Of a DNA stretch of 64,000 bases, positions 1-13,200 are shown in pieces. A model generated the notes under the pieces. It worked only from the letters and a program-made list of their open reading frames with translations. It was not told where the DNA came from and made no database searches. Source of the DNA: Plantago elongata (lineage: Eukaryota; Streptophyta; Magnoliopsida; Lamiales; Plantaginaceae). The position numbers and the translations under genes are program-made. The DNA lies in NCBI GenBank assembly GCA_036897095.1, contig JAYMSP010000030.1, positions 1-64,000 on the forward strand, given 5' to 3'. Within the stretch, counting starts at the first letter, position 1; the number at the start of each line of letters is the position of its first letter.

Positions 1-128
1 ATTCTTTTGGATGAGAATATGACTGCTCATGTTTCTGATTTCGGGTTGGCAAAAGTTATATCTGATGTAGTCTCCACAAATGAAAGCAGTTCACTTAATA
101 TCCGCGGTACCATCGGCTATATTCCTCC

Positions 129-169
<41 letters not shown>

Positions 170-830
170 ATCTATTATAAGAGAGTAAGTTGATTAAGTT
201 TGGTACCAAATGAATTGATAACTTTACCTTTAATGAATTTTAAAATTTATCCTCCTTTAGAGGACTTTCTTGTCAAATATCTTGAAGGAAATATCATTGC
301 TATTCTCATATGCATTTTATATAAGACACAGTAAAAATATATGACTAATGCTTCGATCACATGAAATCTCTGAAATACTTTCGAAAATCTACTTGGCATC
401 GCGCTTAGCGCGATGCTCAATTACTAGTATGTGTGTGTGTGTGTCTTTGTTTTCATCATAAGTGTACTAACAAAAATTTATACCCTCAGAGTACGGCCTG
501 AGTGGCATTGTTTCTGCAGAAGGGGATATATACAGCTATGGCATCATTTTACTTGAGATGTTCACTGGAAGGAGACCAACAACTGATGAGCCTAATGATT
601 CGCCAAACCTTCGAGAACTTGTCTGGAGAGCGTTGCATACGCAAGTGTTGGATGTTGTGGACCCTGTCATTCTACAAGAATGCGATTACAGGGTAGACGA
701 CAAGACCTTAAATTGCATTGCTTCGGTCCTCGAGATTGGAGTGGCATGTTCAAATGACTTGCCCAAAGATCGAATATTGATGCACAATGTTGTGAGTAAA
801 TTGCGTAAAGTAATCCACATTGATGGATGA
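1..830 (+). CDS. LRR receptor-like kinase, 3' end only (gene begins before the window)
   Basis: The visible part is the C-terminal half of a Ser/Thr kinase domain. Exon 1..130 carries the DFG activation-loop motif (HVSDFGLAKVI) and the segment RGTIGYIPP. A phase-1 intron (131..489) follows, and exon 490..830 encodes the end of the kinase (YSYGIILLEMFTGRRPT) and stops at 828-830. The reading frame is open throughout what is visible. The protein, the intron position and even the 3' flank match the convergent gene at 2389-5514 closely, so the two are recent paralogues. By family, this is a class XII (EFR/Xa21-like) receptor kinase acting at the plasma membrane in pathogen sensing. It stops earlier than its paralogue, after HIDG. 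Whether the upstream part is intact cannot be judged here. Confidence 0.75.
133..164. repeat. (AT)n microsatellite
   Basis: This is a run of about 16 AT units just after the splice donor of the intron in the partial receptor kinase gene. The paralogue at 2389-5514 lacks it; its intron is only 69 bp. Confidence 0.9.
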
Positions 831-2388
831 TTCAACTGTGAATCTGGGCCTATTTTCCCTAGTACACAAGATGTGTCAGGGCAGTGAAATGCCGTGGTGA
901 TCAATGTCCGATTGTCCAAGGGTCCGTTAAATCGAGACCATCATTTGTTCAATCGTATTTATATTAGAAAATGTTGTTTATTGATTTGTTGAATCTTTAT
1001 AAAAACAAAGGTAACATCACCATGTGTATATTATTCGCAGGTCATGTCCTCTAATCTGCTATAGTAATAAATTTGTAATTTACATGAATGTGATTACAAA
1101 TTTAACTTTTGATTGAATTACTCAATCCCTAGCTACACTGCTAATCTTGCACGGTACCAGACTATATGAATTAAAGCAACTTCTAATTATCAGGATAAAG
1201 CATTGTCATTATACAGTCTCATAACAAGCACTTTGAGAAATAGAAAGAACTAAGTTTGAAGTTTCCGTGAACATTATGCGCTTCCGGAGATGGGAATATT
1301 ACGGCATGTGCCAGATAGCATAATTATAGGGCCAAACCTGCCATTTTCCCGGCAATGTGTGCATCAGCAACAAAAGCAGACACTGTTAGCAGTGATAGCC
1401 TGATAAGGTGACCTGCATTTTTTGGTGTACTACCATATCTCCTGCTTACCGGAGAAAAGAGAAAAGCAACCAATGGATGTGATCTCAGCAACTTAACTCA
1501 TTGGCACCCATACACATAGATACTTTAGAAAGATTATAGAAACTTATGCATGAAATGTAGTGCATTAATTGTTGCTGGAAATATAGCATACTGTCAAGGT
1601 TAAACAAAGGTCCCATCGATCTCTAAGACGACGCACTCTCGTCATGGGGAAGTGAAGTATAGAAGAAAGAATTCATGCAGCATCATTTAATTAAGCATCT
1701 ATCTCGCTTTCTTTATCAAAATATAATGATCAAGACCCTGCAGCTTATGAAGATCTTTACAAGACCAAGGACAGGTCATTGGATATGGATAAGGTGATCT
1801 TATAGAATTGATCACACAAGATATGATTGATTGATTACCTGCAAACAAAGTACAAACAAGTCTCTAATTTCCATTTATCAGCCCTTGTCTCTACTCAAAT
1901 TATTATGAAATTCGCAAATTGTTAAAGCTACATAATTTTTTATCATCGACCAGATGATCAACAAAAAATAGTACTAGCAACCCGAAACAAGCATGAAAGC
2001 TATCTTGCTTCCAAAGCGAGTTTCTACTTAAGGAGAAATTTTCTTTCATAACAAGTTGCCTGCTAATTATGAAGTTAGTGATTCAAATTTCATTCCCAAA
2101 ATTTCTTGAAGTAATTCCAAGGTAAAATTTATAATCACATATGTTATGTAGGGGATAATTGCGATATGAGAAACTAAATAATTTACAAACTGTATTACAA
2201 TATCATTTAAGAGGCCATGATCCACGAATAATATGTACATGCGGTGTTACATTTGTATTAAGAAAAATCGAAAAATAGATAAACAACATTTCTAATATAA
2301 TTACGATTGAAACAATGTTGCTCTTAATTTTAAAGACCCTTGGACATTGATCACCGCAACATTTCACTGCCTTGGCACATACTGTGTA
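831..2388. other. Intergenic DNA between two convergent receptor kinase genes
   Basis: No gene is seen. The first ~100 bases after each stop codon are recognisably homologous between the two converging genes (shared words such as CTAGTACACA and GGCAGTGAAATG). The duplication therefore included 3'-flanking DNA. The rest is AT-rich with no structure I can name. Confidence 0.6.
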
Positions 2389-5300
2389 CTAGGGAACTAA
2401 AACAGGACCAGTCTCACCGTTGAAGCATCCATCAATGTTAATTACTTTACGCAATTCACTCACAACATTGTGCATTAACATTCGGTCTTTGGGAAATTCA
2501 TTTGAACATGCCAACCCAATCTCAAGGACCGAAGCAATGCAATTCAAGGTTTCATCGTCTACCCTGTAATCGCATTCCTGTAGAAGGACAGGGTCTACAA
2601 CATCCAACACTTGCCTCTGCGATGCTCCCCTGACAAGTTCTCGAAGGCTTGGTGAATCATTTGGCTCATCAGTTGTTGGTCTCCTGCCACTGAACATCTC
2701 CAGTAAAATGATGCCATAGCTGTATACATCTCCTTCTGCAGAAACCATGCCACTCAAGCCATACTCTGAGGAAATTAAAAAAATTAGTAGTAGAGATCTA
2801 ATTTACTTAAGAGAAAGCTATGTATAAAACATACCTGGAGGAATATAGCCTATAGTACCGCGGATACCAAGTGAACTGCTTTCATTTGTGGAGAATACAT
2901 CGGGTATAACTTTTGCCAACCCAAAATCGGAAACATGAGCAGTCATGTTCTCATCCAAAAGAATATTGCTTGGCTTTAAGTCCCCATGAACAATAGTTGA
3001 ACCTGTGTTGCAATGTAAATATTCAAGTCCATGTGCAATGTCAATGGCAATGTTCAGTCTCTGTCTCAAGCTCAATGTCCCTGTTTGATCATCACAAATC
3101 CTATGCAACCATTTATCCAAATCCCCATTGACCATATACTCATAAACCAACGCCTTGAAGTCATTTCCTTGGAAATCAGTGCTACAACACACAGTCACTA
3201 TCTTCACAAGGTTTTTGTGTCTTATGCCTCTTAATGCACTGCATTCTGACATGAGAGTTTTCACAGCACCTCTTACATTGAGATTCATCACCTTTACTGC
3301 CACAAACATTTGAAGGTTCTCGAGAATTCCTATGTAAACCGATCCAAATCTTCCTGCCCCAAGTAAATTTAACTCGGAGAATCCACTAGTAGATTCGAGA
3401 AGATCTCCATATGATAGCCTCAAATGATAAGTGGTTAATGGGACAATGGATGATTGAGTATATTCTGGTTTTCTTCTATTGTGCAGGAATGTGCAGTAAA
3501 TTAGTGAAACTATAACTATGGTACTGACCAGAGGAATCAATATTTTGAATACTGTAGGGAAGTGCTTTTTCTTGGATTTCTGGGAGGAGCATGAAGGAAA
3601 TCTTAGTGATGGAATCCCTCCGCACAAGTCATTGTTCCCTTCAAGTATCAGTGCAGACTCATTTAAAAATACTCCTATACTTGGAATTTCACCCTCGAGC
3701 TTGTTGAACGACAAATTCATATACACAAGATATTCAAGCCCACCTAGAGAACTTGGAATAGTTCCGGAAAGGTTATTTTGTGAGAGATCCAAATATTGCA
3801 GGCTTCTCAAGATTCTTAGCTCCTCAAATAATTCCCCAGAAAAGGAATTGCTTTGCAAATAAATACGTTCAAGGCCCAGGCATCGTCTCAGTGTATTTGG
3901 AAGAAGTCCCGATAATTTGTTATGTGACAAGCTAAGGCTCACAAGATTTCCCAACCGACCAACTTCTGGTGGAATAGAACCTGTTAAGGAATTATAAGAC
4001 ATGTCCAAGTCATGTAGCAAAGACGACATGCTCACAGTCCCTCCAGGTATTTCACCATTGAAATTGTTATGTGAAATGTCGAGTGTTAGCAAGTTACTAC
4101 AGTTGCTAAGACTTGGAGGTATATTTCCAGAGAGATTGTTTTGACTCAAGTTTAAATGGCTTAACATAGTTAAGTTATTGAAAAGAATAGGTATGTTATT
4201 CGTCAATGTGTTTCCATTGAGCTCAAGGACTTGGAGCTTATTTAGCTTCCCTATATCTGAAGGGATCAGACCTGTGAGATGATTGTTAGAAAGACCTAAA
4301 AGGCCGAGATTCACAAGGTTTCCAAGACCATACGGAATGCTTCCATGAAATTGATTTCCGTATAGACCTAAGCTTGTAAATATGTTTGAAAGGTTGGAAA
4401 TGGAGTATGGCAAGAGGCCACTCAGTAGATTGAAGCTGGTATCAATAATATGGAGACTAGTGCAGTTTGCCATTGATGAAATAAAACCTAGATCACCTTT
4501 CAAATAGTTTCTGTCAACATAAAAGTATACTAGAGCTGATAACCTATGGAAATCTATCCTCACTTCACCTGAAAAACTGTTCGTACCTACATCAATAGTT
4601 CTAAGCAAAGAAAAATTTGAGAGAGAAATTGGAATATCTCCATGAAACTGATTGTTCGTTAAAGCAAACCAGATAAGCCGAGAGAAACCCAAGTGGGACG
4701 GGATGGTTCCTTGGAGTCGATTATAACCCATATCAAAATTTGTCATATTAGACATGTTGTATAGGCCAGATGGAATTATACCTGTCAAGTTGTTATCAGA
4801 TAATACTAGTAATTCTAGTGACTTAAGTTTGACAAGAGATTCTGGGATTTCACCTTGCAGTCCACACCCCCGTAAAGCTAGTTTCTTGAGGCTGGTGAAA
4901 TTCCCAAGAAAATGTGGGATAGTGCCTGAAATCCAGTTGTACGTCAAGCCGAGGGCTTGAAGTTTAACCAAAGAACTTAGTTCCGGAGGTATGATACCAG
5001 TGAGATTATTGTCAATCAAGTTAATGTAATTGATATTGACACAGTTTGACAAGTTTCTAGTTATCTCACCACTCAAAGTATTGTTGCTAAACTCAATATA
5101 CTCAAGCCGCCTTAGGCGACCAAACTCCTGTGGAATTGGGCCATGGAAGGAGTTGTTTTTAAGAGTGATATATCTGAGGAAGGATAGATTACCCAAATGA
5201 GGTGGAATGATTCCCACAAGGCCTCTGGACATGAGATCAATCTCTACAACTCTGCTTGGATGCCTGCGTCCACAGAAAATGCCTGGCCAGCTACAGAAGT

Positions 5301-5514
5301 GGACTGTTTCGTTCCAAGAACTTAGCGCTCCCTGTGGATCGTGATCAATGGCATTCTTGAAGGCGACAAGCGCCTGGAAATCCGTCTGGTTATTTGAGCA
5401 TGTTACAGCAGGTATAGTGGTGAAGATGGACAAGATACATATACATAAAAGGATACAAGGAGAATTAAGGGTGAGTCCTGACATTGTTTTTCTATTAGTA
5501 CAGTATGAATGCAT
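2389..5514 (-). CDS. LRR receptor-like serine/threonine kinase, class XII (EFR/Xa21/FLS2-like)
   Basis: Two exons, 5514..2835 and 2765..2389, are joined in phase 1 across a 69-bp intron inside the kinase domain. They encode about 1018 residues, a usual length for the class. In order: a signal peptide (hydrophobic CILLCICILSIF), an N-terminal LRR cap (DFQALVAFKNAI, with a later SWPGIFC), about twenty LRRs of LxGxIPxxLGNLxxLxxLxLxxNxL type, a cysteine cap, one membrane span (FKILIPLVSTIVIVSLIYC), then the kinase. The P-loop reads LGAGRFGSVY, the VAVK lysine is present, and the catalytic loop reads HGDLKPSN. This makes it a non-RD kinase, typical of immune receptors. DFG and the activation segment are intact. 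A second in-frame Met at residue 11 (base 5484) gives a more standard signal peptide and may be the real start. The ligand is unknown. Confidence 0.88.
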
Positions 5515-7255
5515 GGTTAAGATGCAATTCTTTAGTTTATATCTAGGACCATATATGAAAACAATCTTGCTAAGCTGACTAGTAAATGATCATGACTGAT
5601 CAATTATTGAGTCCAAAAAAGAATAATTGAGTCAAATTTGCACCACCACATGTTCAATTCCCTACAATGTCAACTATAATATACATATATAGTATATGAT
5701 ATGAAGATAAACAGCTACTTGTCTGATTCGAATCAACGCCAAATCACATTAATAATAGTGGAGAAATAAATGGATAATGAAAATTGTATTAATTTCTTGG
5801 TGATCAGTGAGGTACAGGCAGTGATCAGGATAACACTAGCTAGCTATTAACTCAACCTGTAGAAACTCCTAGTCGAAAGTAAAGTTTGATCGATGGATCG
5901 ATTCACCCTCAACGTCTGACGATTTTCATCTTTAAGGCTATAAACAGGACTGTTGCAGTTAGTTGCTAAACTTCTGACTCTAGCAACATTTACTTGCTTT
6001 AGAACAGATTGAAGTGGTCAAGTAATTCTCAGTCATAATAATAACATGATATACCCCGTCTAGTGTGTGTGTTAATTTAATTGATCATCTTGCATTTATT
6101 TCAATTTGATAAAGGTCCCCTGATCAGAAGAAGAGCATATATATGATATAATTACAGGTTAAGAAAAACATATCAACCGGAGTGCTTTCAAATATGAGAA
6201 GCACAAAGACCTTTGTCTTGAGTGGAAGCCGCCATACAACGTTCATATTATTGCTCGTAATTATGATCGAAGGGGAAACTGTTGCGTGGAGAACAAATTA
6301 AATAAGAGTTTTTTTATGTCTGCGCGAGATCCTGCATTTGCAGAAGGCTCGTCAAGCCGTTTTACTGGCACATGAACTTGGGGGTGGTTTTTGAAGGAGA
6401 TTGTATAAAGAAACTTAGAATTTCATATAGAGAACCATTGATGAGTTCTAACCAAGCTACAGTCAATGAAGACATGTTAAAGTAATTTGTTATTCTTTAG
6501 AGATTGTCTCTCCATTACTTTTGCCTTTCAAAGTAATTAATCTGCTAGTTTACTACAATTCTGGATGATTTAAGAATTTACCTTTCTAGTTCTGTTTCAT
6601 TTAGTTTTCTTAACAGACTTTTGAATTCTGCTGCTGCACATGAACTAGCCCAACATATATGTTGTTGAGGTGATTGTATGAACATTATTCGATCGAGGCT
6701 TACGATCGGATGGACAATTCTTATCCTCTGCTGGAGTTTATATAGGCTATACGTGAGCATGATGATGAATAATATGTGAAGGTAACTTAATTAATTGAGT
6801 CAAATCTGTGAATGTGAAGAACACATGCAATTATGCAGTAGAAATGCACATTGGAACAAAATAGGTCTCACCAGAAATCAAATACTCCAGTCTTTCTGCA
6901 AAGAAGAACAAGCCTTGAAGGTGTTGTAAAATAGGCCTATTCTTGTATTCGAGAGTGTGTTGTAATAATTTCATATTGATACACCTTTGTCCGTGATTTT
7001 TCTCTCGACTTTGTAATAATTTCATATTTGATGGTGTTACGTGAATCACTGTAAAGCATAAACAGTTTATGTAAGTGTATAGCTAACCCAGTAATAAAAA
7101 TTTAAAATAAACATACGATTACGAAATAAGCGTGATAGGTCTTTCTATAATTGGTTTGATTTGGAATATTGGTGCAGTATATACTAAACATCGGTAACTA
7201 GCCGAATTGAATCAGCAAAAACCCAGTCTAATACTCTACAATCCCAATTGTGAAA
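5515..7255. other. Intergenic DNA between the receptor kinase and the peptidase pair
   Basis: This is upstream DNA for both divergent neighbours. It is AT-rich with only short chance reading frames. I see no RNA gene or transposon end here. The promoters of both flanking genes must lie in it, but no TATA element stands out. Confidence 0.5.
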
Positions 7256-10200
7256 ATGGATTTGATTCCTGGAGAAACACCGCAGATATTGAGCAAAACG
7301 AAGCAGCGTTTCCGGTCGCTCAAGCTCGTTAATGTCAATTACGACGACCTTCTCGGTGATACGCCGTACGGGGCGGAATACGGCCAGCTCGATAATGGTC
7401 TCACTTACTACGTCCGATGCAATTCCAAGCCCAAAATGCGAGCTGCTCTTGCTCTAGTTGTCAAGGTTGGGTATGTTATGTATCTCTATTTCTTCTCCTT
7501 CAACTATACTACCTACTTCAAATGTTTTCTTACGATTCTACATTCAATTCTCTCATTCTATGTGTTTGGCATTTAGGTAAATGAAATTATGAGAATGAGA
7601 ATGAAATTAGGAAAATATGAGAATGAGAAATCGATTGTTGTTTTTCGGCAATGAAACAGTCTATCATATTTGTGACAGTTCAGTTTTGGAAGAGAGGAAC
7701 TTAAAAATTAGCACAATATGAGAATTGATTGTTCTATTACCGGGGATGAAACCGTACTGAGTTATGATATTATTTGTGGCAGTTCAGTTTTGGAGGAAGA
7801 GGAAGAGCGCGGTGTTGCTCATATAGTGGAGCATCTTGCCTTTAGTTCTACTACGAAATATACGAATCATGATATTGTTAAATTTCTGGAGAGTATTGGG
7901 GCTGAATTTGGTGCATGCCAAAATGCTGTTACGTCTTTTGATGAGACTATATATGAGTTGTTTGTTCCTGTTGACAAGCCTGAGCTCTTGTCTCAGGCCA
8001 TTTCAGTGTTGGCGGAGTTCAGCTCTGAGGTATGGTTTTCTTGATATGATATAGTACTATGTTATGATGTCCACATTTCTGCAAAAATAATTTGATTTAA
8101 TTTACTCTATCGTGCAGATTCGTGTATCAGAAAGTGACTTGGAAAAGGAAAGGGGTGCAGTTTTGGAAGAGTATAGGGGAAGCAGAAATGCTAATGGGAG
8201 AATGCAGGAGGCACACTGGGTGTTATTGATGGAGGGTTCGAAAGTAAGGATTTAAAAAGAAAAAAATTATTTGTGCACCACTTCATATCATTTGGTTTTG
8301 CTTCACTATTTACTGACTTGAGGCTTAAAATAGTTTGACTTTGACCATGCTAGTAATCAACTCCTCTTGCTGTAGTATGCAGATAGGTTACCCATTGGAC
8401 TGGAGAAGGTCATTCGTACCATTACCCCTGAGACTGTGATGCATTTCTATAAGAAGTGGTACAATTTGCGGAACATGGCATTAATTGCCATTGGAGATTT
8501 TCCTGATTCAAAGGTAAAGCTTGTTTCCCCTCCCTCTCGGAATCAGGAGTCCTTATGTTCTCATTACTAACTGCTTTTCTCTTCTACCATTTTCAACCTT
8601 GCCATTCTCATAGAGTGTTATAGAGTTGATAAAGACACACTTCAATAATGAAGTACCGGCAGTTGATCCTCCACCTGTACCTCTATTCCCTATCCCTTCA
8701 CATGGAGAGCCTCGTTTTTCAAGCTTTGTAGAATCAGAAGCAGCCGGGGTATTCAAGCTCTATTTTCCAACTTTCTATCGAATGGAAAAATAGATTTAAC
8801 ATGCACTAATATTGCTTCATAACTGATTCTCAGTCGGCAGTTATGATCAGCTGCAAGGTTCCTTGTCATGAGTTGAAAACCTTGATGGATTATAGAAATT
8901 TACTTGCTGAATCCATGTTTTTTCATGCTTTGAACCAACGGTTCTTTAAATTGTCACGAAAGAACGATCCACCTTACTTTTCTTGCTCGTCTGCGTCGGA
9001 TATCCTTGTACGTGCAACTAAAGCGTATATCATGACTTCTTCCTGTAAACAAAACGGAATTACAGAGGCACTGGCATCCATGCTGATGGAGGTGTGTATT
9101 TTCTCCCATAATGCCAACACTTTGTTGCTTCTTGTTTCTTATGCATAAACATCTCAGGTTGCTAGAGTTCGAGTACATGGATTTTCTGAGCGTGAAATAT
9201 CAATAGCTCGTGCTTTATTGATGTCAGAGATCGAATCTGCTTTTCTTGAGCGAGAACAAATTCAATCTACGACTTTACGAGATGAATATATACAGGTATC
9301 CCCTCCCCACCTACTCTCTCACAGATACACAAACTTAAACAACAAGAATTACTGCTTCATCTCATGCATTTTCCTTGCAACTGCGCAGCATTTTTTGCGA
9401 GGTGAACCTGTCGTTGGAGTAGAGTATGAGGCGCAGCTCCATAAGACTATTCTACCTTGTGAGTATTTATTTCCCCCTCTACCTCTATAATAAGACAGCC
9501 CGAGTCTGAATCATCTATCATTTATATTTGTAGGTATATCGGCCTCTGAGGTATCCAAATATGCGGGAAATTTTCAGACATTGCATAGCTGCATCATCAA
9601 AGCAATTGAGCCTAAAAAAACTGTGACGGTGGATGATCTAAGATCTGTTGTTTTAAGGGTCAATTCTCTCGAAGAAAAAAGGGACATGTCTCCATGGGAT
9701 GATGAGAACATCCCAGAAGAAGTTGTTGGTGCAGAACCAAATCCTGGGTAAGCTTTAAACCACTCATCCAAACCCTTTTTGCACATGCTGCCACACCAGC
9801 CATACTGCTGGTCCTGCCAAGAACCATCTTCATTTTGTGGATCATTGCAGACTTCCGTTTTTCCAGTCAGCATGTTTCTTTATGCTCTTACCCTGAAAGA
9901 TGATGGCAACTTGTCTCGATGAAACTTTTTCATTCCTTGTTATAGTGCTATATTCAGAACATCAGCATAACTTTGTACTGCACTTTTTTTAATTGGCTCA
10001 GTTCACTGTTTACAAATTACAATTAAACGTTACATGTTATTTTGCTTTTTTTTATTATTTATGACTTCAGTTTTCTTTTTTCTTTTTTGAATTTAGGCAC
10101 ATCGTGCAGCAGTTTGAGTATTCCAGTATTGGTGCCACTGAATTTGTCCTTTCAAATGGCATGAGAGTTTGTTACAAGTGCACAGACTTTTTTGATGATC

Positions 10201-13200
10201 AGGTACTCATTACACAATTTGTCTTACTGGCTCGGAGTCATGGTTAAAAAACCTGCCTTCCACTACAATTTATAATTCCGCACTAGTTCAAATGGTGACT
10301 AAATTACAAGCTTTTAGTAGTTATGTGACTCTTATCACAGTTTTTCTAAATAACAAAAACTTGTAAGGACTTGAAATATACTATGAGCCAGATTAGGTAC
10401 CTCAGTTGTACAGGATAACGAGGAACATGAACACATTCTTGCCATCTTAACACAATTCACTCTTTTCTAACTGGGCCTTAAATATTATGTATAAAAAGTT
10501 AATAAGGTATATTAACTCCCTGCACAATGAGATCTGCATAGAGCTTCTCAAGCATTAAAAGCTAAATATTTGACATTAATTGTTAAGAAGAAATAATATT
10601 AACACATGGTTGGATTAGGTTTTATTCACAGGTTTCTCGTATGGAGGATTATCAGAACTTCAAGAATGTGACTACTTCTCATGTTCAATGGGTCCAACTA
10701 TTGCTGGGGAGATCGGTGTATTTGGCCATAGACCTGCGGTGTTAATGGATATGCTTGCTGGTAAAAGAGCTGAAGTTGGGACAAAGCTTGGAGCATATAT
10801 GCGGAGCTTTTCAGGCGATTGCTCACCTTCAGACTTGGAAATTGCATTGCAGGTATTATGTTTCTGCTAAATACGTTCTGGAAGTTTATGGTAGTGATTG
10901 GTATACTGTATTTCTAATTTAACCGGAACAATCTGATTTGGTTACTGCTGTTTCAGAAGTCTATTTTATCATCTTCTTGTGTTATCTGTCCAGATTCTAG
11001 GAAAAGTAAGATTGTTCTTCAAGTTGATTTTGACTCATGGAATCTTCTACCTACAGTGTGTTTCATTAAGGGAGAATATTACTAAAAGAAACACTTAGAG
11101 CTTTTGTCAGACATGCTAAAGGACTCCTAAGATGTAATGATTTTAACCAGAAGTGTATTTCCTTGTAACCAGTGATAAGTTATTAAGGTACCTTTTATGG
11201 AGTTCGTATTACTCCTTGAAGTACTATTGGTTCTTTGATTTTTCTCTAAATTCACGCTTTTGCTATTCCCAAAGTTCACATCCACCTAATGTTTTCCTTT
11301 CTATATTTGTTCTCTCTTTCCCAGTTGGTCTATCAACTTTTTGTGACAAAGCTAGAACCAGAAGAGGAAGACGTAAAGATAGTGATGCAAATGGCAGAAG
11401 AATCTGTTCGTGCTCACGAGAGGGATCCTTGGACTGCTTTTGCAAACCGTGTGAGGGAGTTGAATTATGGAAGTTCCTATTTTTTCAGGGTGAGCTTCCT
11501 ATGCTTCTTTTACTCAAAACAGTTATATCACGTTTAAGCTTACAACAGGATTGGGGCCTTTTGTTGCAGCGAATGAAAATTTCTGACCTTAGGAAAGTTG
11601 ATCCATTCAGAGCATGTGAATATTTTTCTAATTGTTTTAACGACCCATCGACTTTTACCATTGTCATTGTTGGGAATATTGACCCTTCCACTGCATGCCC
11701 TCTGATACTGCAATATTTGGTAATTAATCTCCTTTCCTGACAATGCTATTTGTTGATATCTGGTATATACATATGCTGCCTTTATTTATTTGTCTTCATT
11801 CTTTCATGTAGGGTGGGATCCCAAAACCTTCCAAGCCAATTTTGAACTTCAAACGGGATGAACTGAAGGGTCTGCCCTTCACGTTTCCGTCCACTGTAAT
11901 TAGGTAATAGTTCAAGGCGTCCTTTAATCTTTATTACCAGCTACATGTTAATCCTAGATTTGTTTCTGCTGATAGAGAATTAGTCTAATGAATGTAAGGA
12001 ACATATAACTGTTCATACTCAGATAATGGTGCACGAATCTTGCCTAATGTGTGTGAAAACTCTTGGCAAGGTCTTTTTCGTTGTTGTTGTAGTTTTGGTC
12101 CTGAAAATTGCATCTGAGTAACATTTCCGAATCCATGTCTAAAAGAAAATGTGACTGACAGGAAAATGTAAAACTTCCCTTTCAAGTTGATCACGCAGAG
12201 CAAATTACTCTCATTTTTCATCACTTCTGTAAAAAAATGCTAACCCATCCCTGGAAATGGCTCAATCTGTCACTGCTTCTGACTAATGTTATACTTGTGC
12301 CTGGATTCAAACTTTGTGCCTAGAGCTCATTATAGGGGTTTTAACATATCTTTATGCTGTTGTGCTTTACTTTTGGGTTCTGGTTTATATTCAAGGCCTA
12401 GAGTTTATCTTGGATTTATACGTCTATTCTTAGGACCCAGGCTTATTTAAAGGGTTCATGTTTTATTTTAGCTTCTTCTTAGGATGTATAGTTTGTTGTT
12501 GGTGCCACAGATGCTTCTGTGTGTTTATGGGTTGATTTTATGGTTCAAAGCCTGTTCGACTTTATGGTTTACCTTTTGACTGTATAGAAATAAATTACTT
12601 ATTGCTGGAAAAGGCTAATCATGATTAAATTGAAGGATTTTATGTATTTGCTAAATAAATAAAAATGCTTAATTTATATGTGTCTGGTGTGTGAGTTTTC
12701 TCCTAATTTTACTCTTGTAGTAACTTGTTATTGAATCTCTACTTGCTCGTGTTCATTTTATATGCAATTGCATTCCCATTTTAAAAATAAATATATATAT
12801 CCCAGAGAAGTTGTCCGGAGTCCAATGGTAGAAGCCCAGTGTTCAGTTCAGCTGTGTTTCCCGATCGAGCTTATGAATGACAATATGGTTAGGGCTTTCA
12901 TTGTTTACATACTTTATTTAGTGTATTTACTACACAAATGTATCCTATAGTTGTTTAGATGATAATTCATGCCCTGACCTTCTTGTATTACAGATGGAAG
13001 ATATTCATTTGATTGGATTTGTTAGCAAGCTTCTTGAAACAAAGATTCTTCAAGTGCTCCGTTTTAAGCACGGGCAGGTGTGTGCACTGACTGTGATTTT
13101 GTCAAGATGAGATTGTTTTTGTGATTGACGAAATGAGAACGATGTACTTTTCAGATTTATTCAGTTGAAGTTTCCGTGTTTCTTGGTGGTAATAAGCCTT

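Noticed and set aside
9574-9873. Minus-strand frame in peptidase copy 1 (MLTGKTEVCNDPQNED)
   Set aside because: It overlaps exon 9 and intron 9 of the plus-strand gene and has no support of its own.
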